Of a DNA stretch of 5,680 nt, positions 5,502 to 5,680 are shown piece by piece (positions within the stretch are counted from its first letter, which is position 1; every line of letters starts with the position of its first letter). The DNA is from CAIOHW01 sp964432565 (GTDB taxonomy: Bacteria; Bdellovibrionota; UBA1018). The notes below the pieces were generated by a model. It did no database searches, had not been told where the DNA came from, and saw nothing but the letters and a program-made list of their open reading frames with translations. The stretch lies in the NCBI GenBank assembly GCA_964432565.1, contig CAYSOA010000079.1, positions 1 through 5,680 on the forward strand. Direction: 5' to 3'. Position numbers and translations under genes: made by a program.

Positions 5502-5680
5502 ATGGCTACTCCCCAGGATTATTTGGTCGCTGACATGAGCCTCGCCGATTGGGGCCGCAAGGAAATCAAGATTGCCGAGACCGAGATGCCCGGTCTGATG
5601 TCGATTCGCGAAGAGTATGCGTCCGCTCAGCCTCTGAAGGGGGCCCGTATCAGCGGTTCGCTGCACATGACGATTCAGAC
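5502..5680 (+). CDS. ahcY: Adenosylhomocysteinase (S-adenosylhomocysteine hydrolase), N-terminal part
   Basis: A cytoplasmic NAD-dependent enzyme that reversibly splits S-adenosylhomocysteine into adenosine and homocysteine, relieving product inhibition of methyltransferases and feeding the methionine cycle. Only 59 full codons lie in the window, of a family usually 430-480 residues long. The visible part is highly characteristic: VADMSLADWGRKEI (9-22), ETEMPGLMSIRE (27-38), and PLKGARISGSLHMTIQ (44-59). His55 and Thr57 in the LHMT motif match substrate-binding positions of the mammalian enzyme. The ATG is supported by a strong AGGAG site 9 nt upstream and by the usual family start. The gene has its own leader with an SAH riboswitch and a likely promoter at 5261-5266, so it is probably expressed separately from the genes to its left. 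Identity is near certain; the catalytic core and NAD domain are off the window. Confidence 0.97.
   Translation, partial: MATPQDYLVADMSLADWGRKEIKIAETEMPGLMSIREEYASAQPLKGARISGSLHMTIQ

Overview
The window is a compact, GC-rich (roughly 60 % by eye) bacterial chromosomal segment with five protein genes and one clear RNA switch. It shows no insertion sequences, CRISPR arrays, tRNAs or rRNAs. An S-adenosylhomocysteine (SAH) riboswitch ahead of ahcY, together with the protein types, points to Proteobacteria in the broad sense, including the former delta lineages. I cannot place it more finely from sequence alone.

Layout. Positions 1-1480 on the minus strand hold the first 493 residues of a P2-type cation-transporting P-type ATPase, whose C-terminal half lies off the left edge. 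A 101-bp divergent spacer (1481-1581) contains an inverted repeat and an extended -10 promoter element. On the plus strand follow an ABC-F ATPase (1582-3216), a LysR-family regulator of the NhaR type (3268-4185), and a NAPE-PLD/RomA-like metallo-beta-lactamase-fold hydrolase with a probable lipoprotein signal (4182-5228). The hydrolase starts at a TTG overlapping the regulator's stop codon. The three plus-strand genes are closely packed (51-bp gap, then an overlap) and could form one transcript.

The 273-bp spacer 5229-5501 is a regulatory leader. It holds a -10 hexamer, an SAH riboswitch aptamer whose P1, P3 and P4 pseudoknot can be drawn base by base, a further downstream hairpin, and a good Shine-Dalgarno sequence. 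It leads into the first 59 codons of adenosylhomocysteinase (5502-5680, cut by the right edge). SAH, the by-product inhibitor of methyltransferases, should raise expression of the enzyme that destroys it.

The most informative second-look signals are these: a 9-bp alternative helix that would break both P1 and P4 of the riboswitch at once; the near-perfect inverted repeat in the divergent spacer; and the translationally coupled NhaR-like regulator plus NAPE-PLD-like lipoprotein pair. I see no evidence for a wholly new system here. The individual components belong to known families.
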